From Herminiimonas sp. (GTDB lineage Bacteria > Pseudomonadota > Gammaproteobacteria > Burkholderiales > Burkholderiaceae): a stretch of DNA of 11,534 bases. The translations under genes and the position numbers were made by a program. Shown here in pieces: positions 1-7,076 of the stretch. Position 1 is the stretch's first letter. Each line of letters opens with the position of its first letter. Under the pieces are notes generated by a model. The model saw nothing but the letters and a program-made list of their open reading frames with translations, searched no databases and was not told where the DNA came from. The stretch spans positions 1 through 11,534 of the forward strand of contig JACMQD010000301.1 of NCBI GenBank assembly GCA_014377155.1, written 5' to 3'.

Positions 1-43
1 ATTCGTTGCCCGGCGGTGGCCACCTCGTGTGATCCAGTTACAT

Positions 44-72
44 AAAAACGGCCTTTTTTAGGACCGTTTTTT
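44..72. terminator. Terminator-like hairpin, probably bidirectional
   Basis: The arms AAAAACGG (44-51) and CCGTTTTT (64-71) pair perfectly. CC (52-53) pairs with GG (61-62) across one bulged A, leaving a 7-base T-rich loop. The plus strand ends in a run of six T and the minus strand in a run of five, so it could stop transcription either way. It probably ends a gene left of the window and/or the minus-strand lipoprotein transcript. The first 45 bases may be the tail of an upstream gene, but three short frames end there and none can be preferred. Confidence 0.7.
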
Positions 73-197
73 CGAGGATCAAAATTGTGAGGCGCGCTGC
101 TCCGCAAAGCTGATAAGGGTGAGAAATGTCTGAACCCTTGATGGCCGATTTTCGCGCTACCTTTGGTGGTACGTCACGAGGCCGCGACCTTAGGGCT

Positions 198-227
198 GTC
201 TCTGCATCGACGATGCAAAGACTTTTT
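198..227 (+). terminator. Second hairpin followed by a T run
   Basis: GTCT (198-201) pairs with AGAC (219-222), and TGCAT (203-207) pairs with ATGCA (213-217), with one C-A mismatch between them and a CGACG loop. On the plus strand the stem is followed directly by five T (223-227), the layout of an intrinsic terminator for rightward transcription. The T run touches the stop codon of the minus-strand lipoprotein gene. For that gene's own mRNA the hairpin lies just past the stop codon but has no U tail. It may be a backup stop for transcription entering from the left. Confidence 0.45.
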
Positions 228-993
228 ACTTTGCCCCGTTGCGCAGCGCTTTTGCAGTACTCGCTGCTGCCTCGTCAATGAAGCCATGAATCCAATTGAC
301 GACCGGTGCAAATTCGGCGGGGGTTAGATTCTTGTAGTCGGCGGGCTCTTTGAATCCGGCCAGTGGCAGTACTCTCAGTTCCAGTTGACTTTTAAGGGGC
401 TGCGCGCTGCTGAGTTCGACCGCAGGGTCCAATATAAATACTTTCATTTCCATTGCCGCGACTGCCCTGAACCGACTGATATTCAAGAAGCTAAGGCTGA
501 ACAGTCCGCTTCTTTCCATCTGACGATCTGAACATGGTCCTCCGGCGCACCCAAGATCAGCACTTACACGAGCCTCAGTCATGACAACAATGGCTCGGAG
601 GCCAAGTTCATTGCGTAAGCGGTTAAGCTGGGTCAACTGATCTGGATTAGCAACCCAATGTTGCCCGTCACTTTTAGCGAGTGCATTGACGTCTGAAATC
701 TTCCAGCCTAATGGCTTCAGATCGACCGGCTGGAATCCATTTTCCCGCAGCCGTGTAGTGATCCTGTTGGTGGCGCTCGCGTCCAACGTTTCTGGAAGTT
801 CATACGGCTTCGTAAAATTATTGAATACAGTCGTTCCGATATGAAGATGTACGGGCGACGAAGGCAGCGAGACCAACAAGCCTACTTTGCTTCCCGGCGA
901 AATTGCGAAGCTTGGAACCGGTACTGGCGCCGTTGCGCACCCAGTCATCAAAATCAAAATAAATATCAACAACGATGTGCCAATTCGACTCAT
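226..993 (-). CDS. Putative lipoprotein of unknown function
   Basis: Predicted 255-residue lipoprotein that I do not recognise as a named family. The chosen start is the ATG at 993, because GGGAGG lies four bases upstream and a signal peptide follows at once. A start at 1053 would place 20 extra residues before the signal. The N-terminus has MSRIG, a hydrophobic run of about 12 residues and a lipobox-like MTGC with Cys19 as the lipidation site, so the protein is expected to be anchored to the outer or inner membrane. The mature part begins with a Pro-rich linker (TAPVPVP). It carries a close cysteine pair (Cys149 and Cys154) that could form a disulfide in the periplasm. No transmembrane segment is seen after the signal. 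A possible -10 box, TATACT, lies at 1026-1021 on the minus strand, with no good -35. GC is visibly lower than in the divergent operon (40% at 781-840). Its role and any link to the neighbouring operon are unknown. Confidence 0.8.
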   Translation of the reverse strand: MSRIGTSLLIFILILMTGCATAPVPVPSFAISPGSKVGLLVSLPSSPVHLHIGTTVFNNFTKPYELPETLDASATNRITTRLRENGFQPVDLKPLGWKISDVNALAKSDGQHWVANPDQLTQLNRLRNELGLRAIVVMTEARVSADLGCAGGPCSDRQMERSGLFSLSFLNISRFRAVAAMEMKVFILDPAVELSSAQPLKSQLELRVLPLAGFKEPADYKNLTPAEFAPVVNWIHGFIDEAAASTAKALRNGAK

Positions 994-997
994 GGTA

Positions 998-1003
998 CCT
1001 CCC
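998..1003 (-). promoter_or_regulatory. Ribosome binding site of the lipoprotein gene
   Basis: On the minus strand GGGAGG is followed by TACC and then ATG. This strong Shine-Dalgarno match decides the start at 993 over the upstream in-frame ATG at 1053. Confidence 0.75.
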
Positions 1004-1235
1004 ATAATTTTCAATGGGTCAGTATAAAAACACCCTTCGACATAAGCTTTCAACGATCTCCGTTTTAGTCCTGCTGGTAACTTCGCAGCTCTTAATAAGT
1101 CATACCAAGTAATGTCATGTAGGTTGCCTACTGTGTTTCAATGCCGAGCAACACTGAGAGACGACAAACGAGTAAGGTCTCCGCCAAAAAGTTACTTTTG
1201 AGATATGCTAAACGGTCAAACATCGAGCCAATGAA

Positions 1236-1242
1236 AAGGTGA
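1236..1242 (+). promoter_or_regulatory. Ribosome binding site of the HIT gene
   Basis: AAGGTGA lies 7 bases before the GTG at 1250 and supports this non-ATG start. Upstream, TATGCT at 1204-1209 could serve as a -10 box, but no -35 hexamer is visible at the right distance, so the operon promoter remains unplaced within 1054-1230. Confidence 0.6.
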
Positions 1243-1249
1243 TCGCCTC

Positions 1250-1633
1250 GTGAGCAAACCCTGTCCATTCTGCACCTTAGCTCCCGAAAGGATCATCGAC
1301 ACCAATGGCACTGGCGTTGTAATTGCCGATGGTTTTCCGATTTCACCGGGCCATACACTCGTCATCCCGCAACGCCATGTCGCTTCATTTTTCGAACTTG
1401 ACTCCAGGGAGCGGGAGGGTTTGCTGGCATTGGTTGACCGCGCGAAGGCCACGCTCGATCGGGACCTGCACCCCGCCGGCTACAACATCGGCATTAACGA
1501 TGGCGCCGCTGCAGGACAGACGGTCCCTCACCTGCACATTCATCTGATCCCACGCTACGACGGCGACCAGAAAGATCCACGTGGCGGTGTACGCTGGATT
1601 TTTCCGGACAAGGCAGACTACTGGACGCCGTGA
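1250..1633 (+). CDS. HIT-family nucleotide hydrolase
   Basis: A 127-residue histidine-triad protein. HIT enzymes hydrolyse or transfer nucleotides at an alpha-phosphate, for example splitting ApnA, AMP-lysine or adenylated nucleic-acid ends, through a covalent nucleotidyl-histidine intermediate. The signature PHLHIHLIPR is complete, with His94, His96 and His98. Asn83 in GINDG and the upstream ISPGHTLVIP strand also fit the family. Cys5 and Cys8 (PCPFC) form a CxxC pair typical of zinc-binding HIT proteins, with His43 a possible further ligand. After the triad comes a tail of about 25 residues (DPRGGVRWIFPDKADYW), longer than in minimal HIT proteins. The start is GTG with a good ribosome binding site, and no earlier start fits. 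The stop codon overlaps the HNH gene by four bases (GTGA), so the two are probably translationally coupled. The substrate is not known. The context suggests nucleotide-signal or nucleic-acid-end processing in a defence operon, but plain ApnA housekeeping cannot be excluded. Confidence 0.92.
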   Translation: MSKPCPFCTLAPERIIDTNGTGVVIADGFPISPGHTLVIPQRHVASFFELDSREREGLLALVDRAKATLDRDLHPAGYNIGINDGAAAGQTVPHLHIHLIPRYDGDQKDPRGGVRWIFPDKADYWTP

Positions 1634-2691
1634 CGCATCGGTCGTGGCCGGAACCGGACGCGGCTGCGCGGCTCGCGTTCCTCCAGCATTTGCAGCGCCT
1701 GTTCCAGGAAGGCGATTTTTCAGCGACGTACAAGTACGCATTGCTGCTCGCGCTGGCCGAGCTGGCGATCGAATGTGACTGTGCCGATGGCGCACCGCTG
1801 GAGATTCCGATGCGCCGCCTCGCTGACAAATTCGCAGAGTTCTACTGGCTGCAGGCCACGCCCTATATCGGTACGCATGACCACGACGGCGTCCTGATCC
1901 AGAATAAGGGCAAGCAGGCGGCAGTCGTTCGTCACCTGATCGCCCTGCGCGCGACTGGCGCCACGACGCTGGCGCAAGCGCACCAGCATCCGCGCTGGAA
2001 CAGCACGATCCGCGACATCGCAAAAGTCGTTCGCGACATGCCAGTGCGCTTCCTGCAAAACATCCCTGGCGGTACCGTCCATTTTCTGTACGACCCGGAG
2101 TCGGCGCAAACATCGCTGACCTTGTTACCAGGCGTCGCCTTCAACTTGCGCCGGTTTCAGGGGTTCATTCAGCAGCTGGTTCGTGCAGGTTGGGTCAATC
2201 ACATCAGGAGCAACCGGTGCAATGCGCATCTAGTGGGCGCGGGCGCCGATCTCGAATCCTTCATGTTCGGAACACCCCGCGCCTTACTGGCAAAGGTTCA
2301 GAAGGTCCTCGCGCCCATGCAGGACCACCGGTGCTTTTTCTGCGCCGAGGCGCTCGATACCCGGACCGCCGTGGACCACTTCATTCCCTGGTCGCGGTAC
2401 CCGCGCGACACCGCACTGAATTTTGTCGTGGCACATGCGACATGCAATGCCGACAAGCGCGACCTGTTGGCCGGCGGGCGGCACCTGGAGCGCTGGCTGG
2501 TGCGCAATGGCCGCGATGGCGACACGATCTCGGGCGAATTACAGCTGGCTGGTTTTTCATCCGAGCCGGGCGTGGCATCGACGGTGGCTTCGTGGGCATA
2601 CGGTGAGGCGGTCACGGCAGGTGTGCACGTCTGGCAGGCACGCGGCCAAACGGAACGGATCTCACCTGATCTGTTGCGGGCGTTTGCATGA
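1630..2691 (+). CDS. HNH endonuclease with unassigned N-terminal region
   Basis: A 353-residue protein with a C-terminal HNH (beta-beta-alpha metal) nuclease domain at about residues 230-280. Visible motif residues are Cys235 and Cys238 (CFFC), Asp249-His250 (DHFIPWSRYP), Asn264 (LNFVVAH), Cys272-Asn273 and Lys276 (CNADK). This is the usual order of a zinc-supported HNH site, so metal-dependent DNA cleavage is expected. Residues 1-230 look mostly helical, with charged and aromatic patches (TYKYALLLALAELAIE at about 33-48). I cannot assign them to a family; they may recognise the target or partner proteins. No signal peptide or membrane segment is seen, so the protein is probably cytoplasmic. 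The GTG start at 1630 overlaps the HIT stop codon and has only a weak Shine-Dalgarno, which fits translational coupling. The helicase gene starts 46 bases after the stop. The nuclease assignment is firm; the defence role is inferred from context. Confidence 0.9.
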   Translation: MTHRSWPEPDAAARLAFLQHLQRLFQEGDFSATYKYALLLALAELAIECDCADGAPLEIPMRRLADKFAEFYWLQATPYIGTHDHDGVLIQNKGKQAAVVRHLIALRATGATTLAQAHQHPRWNSTIRDIAKVVRDMPVRFLQNIPGGTVHFLYDPESAQTSLTLLPGVAFNLRRFQGFIQQLVRAGWVNHIRSNRCNAHLVGAGADLESFMFGTPRALLAKVQKVLAPMQDHRCFFCAEALDTRTAVDHFIPWSRYPRDTALNFVVAHATCNADKRDLLAGGRHLERWLVRNGRDGDTISGELQLAGFSSEPGVASTVASWAYGEAVTAGVHVWQARGQTERISPDLLRAFA

Positions 2692-2737
2692 GGCCGGTTG
2701 AAACGTCAGTCTTGATCAACCACTATAAATCTGCTCA

Positions 2738-5700
2738 ATGACACTTCCCCAAGGCCTGTACGACCGCTTGATCAATGAAGACGAAGTCGCGTCACTCGAT
2801 TCGATTGCTGCGGCTTTTGGGGCGTTGATCGACAAGCCGTCGCGGGCACAGCAACGCGAACATTTGATCGACTCGCTGACGGCACGATTGCCCGAACTGC
2901 TTGATATCGTTGCCAACGGTGCGAAGGGCGATGCCGAACAATCGCGCGCCGAGTTGCAGCTGATTGCGGGGCTTCTACGCGAAGCGCGCAAGCTGGGTGG
3001 CGATGACGCGGTCGGCGCTTCTCCAGCAGAGCCGCTACGCGTACTGCGCGCCTTGCATGCCCCGAGCGTCGTGCCGATCCTGCCGCAGACCGGGCTGCGT
3101 CAGCCCTGGATATTTACCTCTGCGCGTACCGACCCGTCGCTCTTGAACGAGCTTCGTGCCGAGCTCAGTTCGGTTGATCGGGTCGATATCCTGGTGAGCT
3201 TCATCACCTGGAGCGGTGTGCGCAAGCTGATCGATGTCCTGCAACTGGCGACTGCACAGGATGCGAACGGTCAGCCCCGAACCCGATTCCGTATCCTGAC
3301 GACGACCTATATCGGCGCGACCGAGGTGAAGGCGGTCGATGCGCTCGCCGCCCTTCCGGGCGTCGAACTCCGGATTTCACTCGATGGTCGTCGGACGCGG
3401 CTGCATGCCAAAGCGTGGCTCTTTCACCGCGCGACCGGATTCGGCACCGCGTTTGTTGGCAGTGCCAACCTGTCCGAGTCCGCACTGATCGGTGGCATCG
3501 AATGGACCGTCAAGTTCACCCAATCTGGAAACGTCAATCTGTACACGGCAGCCTGCGCGAACTTCGAGACGCTGTGGAACGACGGGGAGTTTCAGCTTTA
3601 CGATCCGCGGGATGAAGAACAACGGACCGCCTTGATGGTTGCGTTGACTGAGCAACGCCGGCGTCCAGGCAGTAAGGCCGACACTTCGGAACCGATTTCG
3701 ATCCACACCTGGTTCGACCTTCGTCCCAAAGCCTATCAGCTTGAAATGCTGGAACGCCTTGCCGCCGAGCGCAAACACGGGCGCATGCGCAATCTGGTCG
3801 TGGCTGCCACCGGTACGGGCAAGACGGTGGTCGCCGCCTTCGATTATCAACGCTTGGCGCTGAAAGAAGGCAGTCCCCCACGACTGCTTTTCATCGCGCA
3901 TCGCATCCAGATATTGAAGCAGGCGCTCGCAACATTCCGGCAGGTGCTTCGGGATCCATCGTTTGGTGATCTGATGGACGGAGAAAATGCGCCGTCGCAG
4001 ACCACCCATCTTTTTGCGACGATCACGACTATCCATTCGCGCCAATTGGTTCAGCAGCTTGGTGCAGAGTACTGGCGCGTCGTGGTCGTCGATGAAGCGC
4101 ATCACTTGCCCGCGACCACCTTCGATCAGTTCGTCACTACGATCCGTCCGCACATCCTTCTTGGTCTGACCGCCACGCCGGAGCGCACTGATGGTCGCAG
4201 TCTGAATGCCTACTTCGATTGCCGTCCAGATGGTTCGCCTGCGGTGTCACTTCGACTTTGGGACGCGCTCGGGCAGCAGCTACTGGCGCCCTTCGAATAC
4301 TATGCGACTGCCGATGACACAGATCTACGCAGCGTCAGCTGGAATCGCGCAGAGGAAGTCAGCAAGCTCGACTCCCTTATTTCGAGTAATACAGTGCGCG
4401 CACGCCTGGTCATCGAAGCGCTGCAACGCTACGTGTCGCGCCTGGATCAACTCAAGGCGGTCGTGTTTTGTGTGAGCGTGGCCCACGCCAGGTTCATGGC
4501 ATCGTGCTTCGAGCAGGCAGGGCTGAGGGCATGCAGCCTGACTGGCGCGAATTCCACGACGGAGCGCGACCAGGCGATTCGCGATCTGCGTGGCGGCACC
4601 ATCAAATTGATCTGCACGTGCGACCTGTTTAACGAGGGTGTCGATATTCCTGAAATCAATACGCTGCTGCTTTTGCGACCGACCCAAAGCGCAGTGATTT
4701 TTCAGCAGCAGATCGGCCGTGGGCTGCGCTTATCTGATGGTAAGGACAGTTGCCTGGTTCTCGACTTCGTCGGGATGGTTGGGGACGGGTTTCGCTTCGA
4801 TACCTTGCTACGATCGATTACCGGCCAGACTCGTGCCCAATTGAAGGATGCGGTTGAAAACGGATTTGGCCTGCTGCCGACCGGATGCCACATCCAGTTC
4901 GACCGGGTCGCGCGTGAGCGGGTGCTGTCGAGCCTGCGCAGTGCGCTGCAATTCAATGCCGTCAGGTTGAGGCAGGAACTTGCGGCCTGGGCTGCATTGC
5001 GGGTGGGGAAGCCGATCCGCTTGAAGGATTTCATACGGGAGAACGCGCTGACGCTGGCCGATCTTTATGCGAACAATCGGTCGTGGACCAGCTACAAGCG
5101 CGATGTCGGGCTACCGGTTGACCCACCGGGGACCAGGGAATTGGAGCTGTCGCGCAGGATGGGAAGCCTGCTGCACACAAATGATCCGGAATTCATCGAG
5201 TTGTGGGGCAAAGCGTTCGTGACCGGCGAAGTGCATCAGGTGCGCATGCAGATGCTGGCCTATCAGGTGTTGCCCGATGCGGGTGAACTCATCACACCGG
5301 ATGGTTTCGCCGCGCTCATGCATGCGCATCCGGCTTTGCGCGATGAGATTCTGGAAATCGGCGAATGCCTCATGGATGAGACAACCGTGTTCTGGGAAGC
5401 GCTTCCGGTGGCCCCGGCCACATGGCCGCTATCACTGCACGCACGCTATGGGCGGCGGGAGATCCAGGCGGCGATCGGGCACATCACGCCAACCACCCGA
5501 CCGCAATTCAGAGAGGGATGCTTGCCGCGCCCGGCAGAGAAGATCGAGCTCATGTTCGTCACGCTCGACAAGCGCGAAGGCTTTGGCGAGACCGTACAGT
5601 TTCACGATTATGCGATCAGCCCGGAACGGTTTCATTGGCAGACGCAGAACCGAGCCGGTCAGAACAATGCCACGGGCAAGCGGTATCTGGAGAGCAAAAC

Positions 5701-5878
5701 GAATGGCTGGGGATTTCAGCTGTTTGTTCGGGAAGATACGGACAGCGCTTTCATTGCGCTGGGGCCGGTCGACCTTGAAAGCTCCGAGGGTGACCGGCCG
5801 ATTTCGATTGTCTGGCGACTGCGGGTACCGATGCCGATCGAGATGTTCCGGAGGTTTAGTGTGTTGCGGGATAGTTAG
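2738..5878 (+). CDS. PLD nuclease-SF2 helicase fusion with DUF3427-like C-terminus
   Basis: A 1046-residue protein in three parts. (a) Residues about 125-290 form a PLD-like nuclease domain with His223-x-Lys225 (LHAKAW), GSAN at 241-244 and Glu255 (GGIEW). The aspartate of the full HxKx4D motif is replaced by His230. (b) Residues about 325-680 form a superfamily 2 helicase of the ResIII/DEAH type. Visible motifs are motif I GTGKT (359-363), motif II DEAH (452-455), motif III TAT (478-480), a motif V region (FNEGVDIPEIN, 631-641) and motif VI QQIGRGLR (657-664). (c) Residues about 700-1046 fit the DUF3427 region known from such fusions, with a beta-rich end (FHDYAISPERFHWQTQ, then NGWGFQLFV). 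The protein is expected to move along DNA or RNA with ATP and to cut it through the PLD site. The ATG at 2738 is the only usable start, since an in-frame TGA lies at 2699-2701, but it has no clear Shine-Dalgarno. The reading frame is intact. No T-tailed terminator follows; 5885-5910 holds two weak hairpins only. Confidence 0.93.
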   Translation: MTLPQGLYDRLINEDEVASLDSIAAAFGALIDKPSRAQQREHLIDSLTARLPELLDIVANGAKGDAEQSRAELQLIAGLLREARKLGGDDAVGASPAEPLRVLRALHAPSVVPILPQTGLRQPWIFTSARTDPSLLNELRAELSSVDRVDILVSFITWSGVRKLIDVLQLATAQDANGQPRTRFRILTTTYIGATEVKAVDALAALPGVELRISLDGRRTRLHAKAWLFHRATGFGTAFVGSANLSESALIGGIEWTVKFTQSGNVNLYTAACANFETLWNDGEFQLYDPRDEEQRTALMVALTEQRRRPGSKADTSEPISIHTWFDLRPKAYQLEMLERLAAERKHGRMRNLVVAATGTGKTVVAAFDYQRLALKEGSPPRLLFIAHRIQILKQALATFRQVLRDPSFGDLMDGENAPSQTTHLFATITTIHSRQLVQQLGAEYWRVVVVDEAHHLPATTFDQFVTTIRPHILLGLTATPERTDGRSLNAYFDCRPDGSPAVSLRLWDALGQQLLAPFEYYATADDTDLRSVSWNRAEEVSKLDSLISSNTVRARLVIEALQRYVSRLDQLKAVVFCVSVAHARFMASCFEQAGLRACSLTGANSTTERDQAIRDLRGGTIKLICTCDLFNEGVDIPEINTLLLLRPTQSAVIFQQQIGRGLRLSDGKDSCLVLDFVGMVGDGFRFDTLLRSITGQTRAQLKDAVENGFGLLPTGCHIQFDRVARERVLSSLRSALQFNAVRLRQELAAWAALRVGKPIRLKDFIRENALTLADLYANNRSWTSYKRDVGLPVDPPGTRELELSRRMGSLLHTNDPEFIELWGKAFVTGEVHQVRMQMLAYQVLPDAGELITPDGFAALMHAHPALRDEILEIGECLMDETTVFWEALPVAPATWPLSLHARYGRREIQAAIGHITPTTRPQFREGCLPRPAEKIELMFVTLDKREGFGETVQFHDYAISPERFHWQTQNRAGQNNATGKRYLESKTNGWGFQLFVREDTDSAFIALGPVDLESSEGDRPISIVWRLRVPMPIEMFRRFSVLRDS

Positions 5879-5957
5879 TCGGTGGTTGGCGTCATCCAAC
5901 ACTGACAGTGGCCGATGCCCCATTTATCCACAGGCCAACGGTTGAATTACTAGGTCA

Positions 5958-5982
5958 GGCGAATCACTAATAGTCATTCGCC
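5958..5982. repeat. 25-base palindrome formed by two motif copies
   Basis: Two copies of the 13-base motif face each other around a central A at 5970. Eleven of the twelve base pairs match; the only mismatch is C5965 with C5975. The left arm reads GGCGAATCACTA and the right arm TAGTCATTCGCC. It could bind a dimeric protein or fold as a hairpin in single-stranded DNA or RNA. Confidence 0.75.
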
Positions 5983-5985
5983 AGG

Positions 5986-6037
5986 GTGGTGCTAGTAACT
6001 GACGGCGAATCACTATGCAACGGTCGCCTAGCACCAC
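5986..6037. repeat. Perfect 10-base inverted repeat around a motif copy
   Basis: GTGGTGCTAG (5986-5995) and CTAGCACCAC (6028-6037) are exact reverse complements separated by 32 bases. The spacer contains one forward motif copy (6004-6015). Such nested symmetry suggests a binding site for a recombinase or a folded single-stranded element. Its function is not known. Confidence 0.65.
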
Positions 6038-6463
6038 GTTCGCAACGTATCCGCAAGAACACCCCGCCGAATTACTAGATCCTCGAAAGCGTCTTTTTCG
6101 TACCGTTTTTCGACCGGAAGATAGTTGGGTCGCTAGCTCGCGCCAGTAGGCACGTGCAGACACACGCAACATCGAACGATGCATGATTGCGTGAACTCAA
6201 TAGCTGGGTGGCATTCGAGCAAACGCCCTAGTGATTCGCCGTGGATTTGCGCTGGTCGGCATAGTGAATCACCCGGCGGTGTACTTCATGTAGATTGGTC
6301 TGGCAGACACATAATCGAAAATCGAATGACTACAACTTAGCTCGGCCAAATCAGGTGAATCCGGCAAGTGCGTTTTTCATGAGAATTGCCCCATGGACGG
6401 AACAAGGTTGCCAAATATCCGAACCCCGCGACCGATCATTCTTGCATCGGTTTGGGGCGCCCG

Positions 6464-6955
6464 TCAGCAGCCTGTCGCACGGTACCGAGCACGACTTTGA
6501 AACAAGCTATTCTGGATCATGTGCTGCCCGGCCGCGCCTGCAGTCCGTTCAGCCGCCTCGCTCTCCAGAATGCGCCGGTCAAGCGCGGCACACTCGTTTT
6601 TCGCACTAGCCGATAAATGGAACCGCTTGATCTGCGTCTCCCGCTCTTTCTGGTTCAACCCGGTAATCGGTCTGATCGCCTCGCCCATGATTTCGCTGTG
6701 CCGTTCCCGCAATACATCGGCACCCGTCAATTCCTTGCCGGTGGATTTGTTCATGCCGCGCGTCGGTGTAATCTCGATTCGCTGGGCGCCCAGGCACGGC
6801 GCATCGCTGTAAGTTGCTTTGCCATCGACCACACATTTGAAGACGGTACGAGTGGGACTGGGGAGCGTACCGGTTTGTGCGACCGCCGTCATCGGAACGA
6901 CCGCACTGATTAATGAAATGGAAAACAGCCAAAGCGAATTTGATAGGACTGCCAT
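6464..6955 (-). CDS. Secreted DUF4124-domain protein
   Basis: A 163-residue protein with a Sec signal peptide: a hydrophobic stretch at about residues 4-22 and a likely cleavage after Ala-Val-Ala (24-26), before Gln27. A short DUF4124 motif follows at about 38-60, with VFKCVVDGKATYSDAPC holding the family's typical K-x-V-D-G-K-x-x-Y-S-D pattern and Cys41 and Cys54. This small domain is common in periplasmic proteins of beta- and gamma-proteobacteria and has no established biochemical function. The rest is charged and probably helical, with Cys122 and a C-terminal Cys163, so up to two disulfides are possible. The ATG at 6955 was chosen because it gives a complete signal peptide; the ribosome binding site is weak. 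The gene follows the Mrr-type endonuclease gene on the same strand after 121 bases. A small hairpin at 7021-7034 (GCTCA and TGAGC) lies between them, so a shared transcript is uncertain. Confidence 0.85.
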   Translation of the reverse strand: MAVLSNSLWLFSISLISAVVPMTAVAQTGTLPSPTRTVFKCVVDGKATYSDAPCLGAQRIEITPTRGMNKSTGKELTGADVLRERHSEIMGEAIRPITGLNQKERETQIKRFHLSASAKNECAALDRRILESEAAERTAGAAGQHMIQNSLFQSRARYRATGC

Positions 6956-7076
6956 GATTGCCGCACTGGTGTGGTGATTGAACTTCAGTTGGATATCGGC
7001 CTCGCACGCGGCAAGGATCTGCTCAATACTGAGCGGGCACTATGGTGCGGCTCCATCGCCTGAACCGGGGATACCG

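Larger units (their letters stand above)
5944..6273. repeat. Cluster of about eight GGCGAATCACTAG-like motifs
   Basis: Copies on the plus strand: 5944-5954 (GAATTACTAGG), 5958-5969 (GGCGAATCACTA), 6004-6015 (GGCGAATCACTA) and 6066-6078 (GCCGAATTACTAG). Copies on the minus strand: 5971-5982 (GGCGAATGACTA), 5992-6001 (CAGTTACTAG, the weakest), 6228-6240 (GGCGAATCACTAG) and 6261-6273 (GGTGATTCACTAT). The copies are irregularly spaced and face both ways. This differs from a CRISPR array and from a regular iteron array. It resembles the multiple transposase- or recombinase-binding sites at the ends of some mobile elements. I did not see the motif elsewhere in the window. Confidence 0.7.
5879..6463. 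other. Non-coding stretch between convergent genes
   Basis: I see no credible gene in these 585 bases. The open frames present have no ribosome binding site and no recognisable protein. The first 395 bases hold a dense set of short inverted and direct repeats, described separately. The rest (about 6274-6463) shows nothing beyond unremarkable sequence. The stretch lies between the end of the helicase gene and the end of the DUF4124 gene, so a promoter role is not required. A mobile-element end or island boundary is possible. Confidence 0.6.

Noticed and set aside
126..281. 51-residue plus-strand open frame
   Set aside because: It contains the hairpin at 198-227, runs into the antisense 3' end of the lipoprotein gene and has no convincing ribosome binding site or similarity.
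1119..1131. Short inverted repeat GTAGG-TTG-CCTAC upstream of the HIT gene
   Set aside because: A 5-base stem with a 3-base loop is expected by chance in this much sequence, and no promoter element is aligned with it.
1385..2113. 242-residue minus-strand open frame across the HIT and HNH genes
   Set aside because: It is rich in Arg and Ala with no domain, and is antisense to two genes with intact catalytic motifs.
3377..4153. 258-residue open frame on the minus strand within the helicase gene
   Set aside because: It lies antisense to the ATPase core of a clearly real gene, has no recognisable motif and is explained by GC-rich codon bias.
5924..6184. 86-residue minus-strand open frame in the repeat cluster
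   Set aside because: Its sequence follows the repeated DNA motif rather than a protein fold, and it lacks a ribosome binding site.
5944..6273. CRISPR array or integron attC sites as an explanation for the repeat cluster
   Set aside because: Copies are only 13 bases, face both ways and have no uniform spacers. The GTTRRRY-type attC core with its paired partner is not present.
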